From Collinsella sp. (GTDB lineage Bacteria; Actinomycetota; Coriobacteriia; Coriobacteriales; Coriobacteriaceae): 5,304 nt of DNA. Below the pieces are notes generated by a model. That model had not been told where the DNA came from. It did no database searches and was given only the letters and a program-made list of their open reading frames with translations. The position numbers were made by a program, and so were the translations under genes. This document shows positions 5,232-5,304 of the stretch, in pieces. Numbering within the stretch: position 1 is the stretch's first letter; every line of letters starts with the position of its first letter. The stretch lies in NCBI GenBank assembly GCA_031292915.1, contig JAUMSH010000004.1, positions 1 through 5,304 of the forward strand, given 5' to 3'.

Positions 5232-5304
5232 ATGAGTATAGACCTCAGGGTGAAGCACGACCTGGAGTCCAGGAGGCGGGCCGTCGAGCTCTTCGACGCC
5301 GGCG
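5232..5304 (+). CDS. IS3-family transposase OrfA, N-terminal 24 codons only
   Basis: The frame starts at ATG 5232 with GGGAGG 6 bases upstream and reads MSIDLRVKHDLESRRRAVEL then FDAG before the edge. The pattern of a short leader, basic residues and RxxAVELFDAG is typical of the first helix of the helix-turn-helix domain in IS3-family OrfA proteins, which bind the element's ends. The remainder of OrfA and the DDE-containing OrfB are expected beyond the right edge. The assignment rests on a short peptide plus the IS end in front of it. Confidence 0.65.
   Translation, partial: MSIDLRVKHDLESRRRAVELFDAG

Larger units (their letters stand above)
5186..5304 (+). mobile_element. Left end of an IS3-family (IS150-like) insertion sequence, runs off right edge
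   Basis: The sequence from TGAACTGCC through CTTGGACA (5186-5210) has the look of IS3-family left inverted repeats, which begin with TG and in the IS150 group typically read TGxACTGxxCCC...TTGGAC. It is followed 21 bases later by the start of a short reading frame with an OrfA-like N-terminus. The right end and any target-site duplication are outside the window. The junction with the REP-like repeat at 5185/5186 independently supports the boundary. Confidence 0.75.

Noticed and set aside
4578..5258. A 226-codon open frame on the minus strand
   Set aside because: It is antisense to the LuxR regulator, rich in Arg/His/Gly as expected for a shadow frame, and crosses the insertion-sequence boundary.

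Overview
The window looks like a chromosomal stretch from a high-GC gut actinobacterium of the Coriobacteriia, most likely Collinsella or a close relative. The main grounds are a membrane-spanning LuxR-type regulator of the kind abundant in that class, a sortase-type surface protein with an LAxTG-like signal, a BspA-type leucine-rich-repeat surface protein, and GC-rich codon usage. The genus is an inference from gene types; no marker gene is present.

Layout, left to right. Positions 1-1241 (minus strand) hold the N-terminal 413 codons of a secreted leucine-rich-repeat (LRR_5/BspA-like) protein whose C-terminus lies beyond the left edge. Positions 1242-1577 are a 336-base gene-free region packed with dyads: a 12-bp inverted repeat just upstream of the LRR gene, a perfect 14-bp REP-like hairpin, and two tandem related 57-base hairpins (16-bp stems, 25-base loops) whose stems differ only by compensated base-pair changes. 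Positions 1578-3569 (minus strand) encode a complete 663-residue cell-wall-anchored protein with signal peptide, Ala/Thr-rich stalk, two related tandem domains, a Pro/Lys-rich wall-spanning segment and an LATTG sorting signal. Positions 3570-3755 are a divergent intergenic region. Positions 3756-5159 (plus strand) encode a 467-residue regulator with about 12 membrane segments and a C-terminal LuxR/GerE helix-turn-helix. From 5186 to the end is the left end of an IS3-family (IS150-like) element with the first 24 codons of its first reading frame.

The most notable feature is a composite element found twice, upstream of both surface-protein genes and in the same orientation. Read on the plus strand it is TAGGTTC-N8-GAACCTA-N5-CTACCTGCG, at 1308-1343 and 3629-3664. 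The second copy lies between the wall-anchored protein gene and the divergently transcribed membrane LuxR regulator. The simplest reading, which is inference, is that this regulator or a relative controls the two surface proteins through this element, making the locus a small surface-adhesin regulon with a membrane-embedded sensor.

A second story is at the right end: a copy of the REP-like sequence starts 7 bases after the regulator's stop codon and is cut off exactly where the insertion sequence begins, so the element appears to have inserted into a REP-type hairpin. The insertion sequence carries a hairpin whose 3' arm contains the ribosome binding site of its own first gene.
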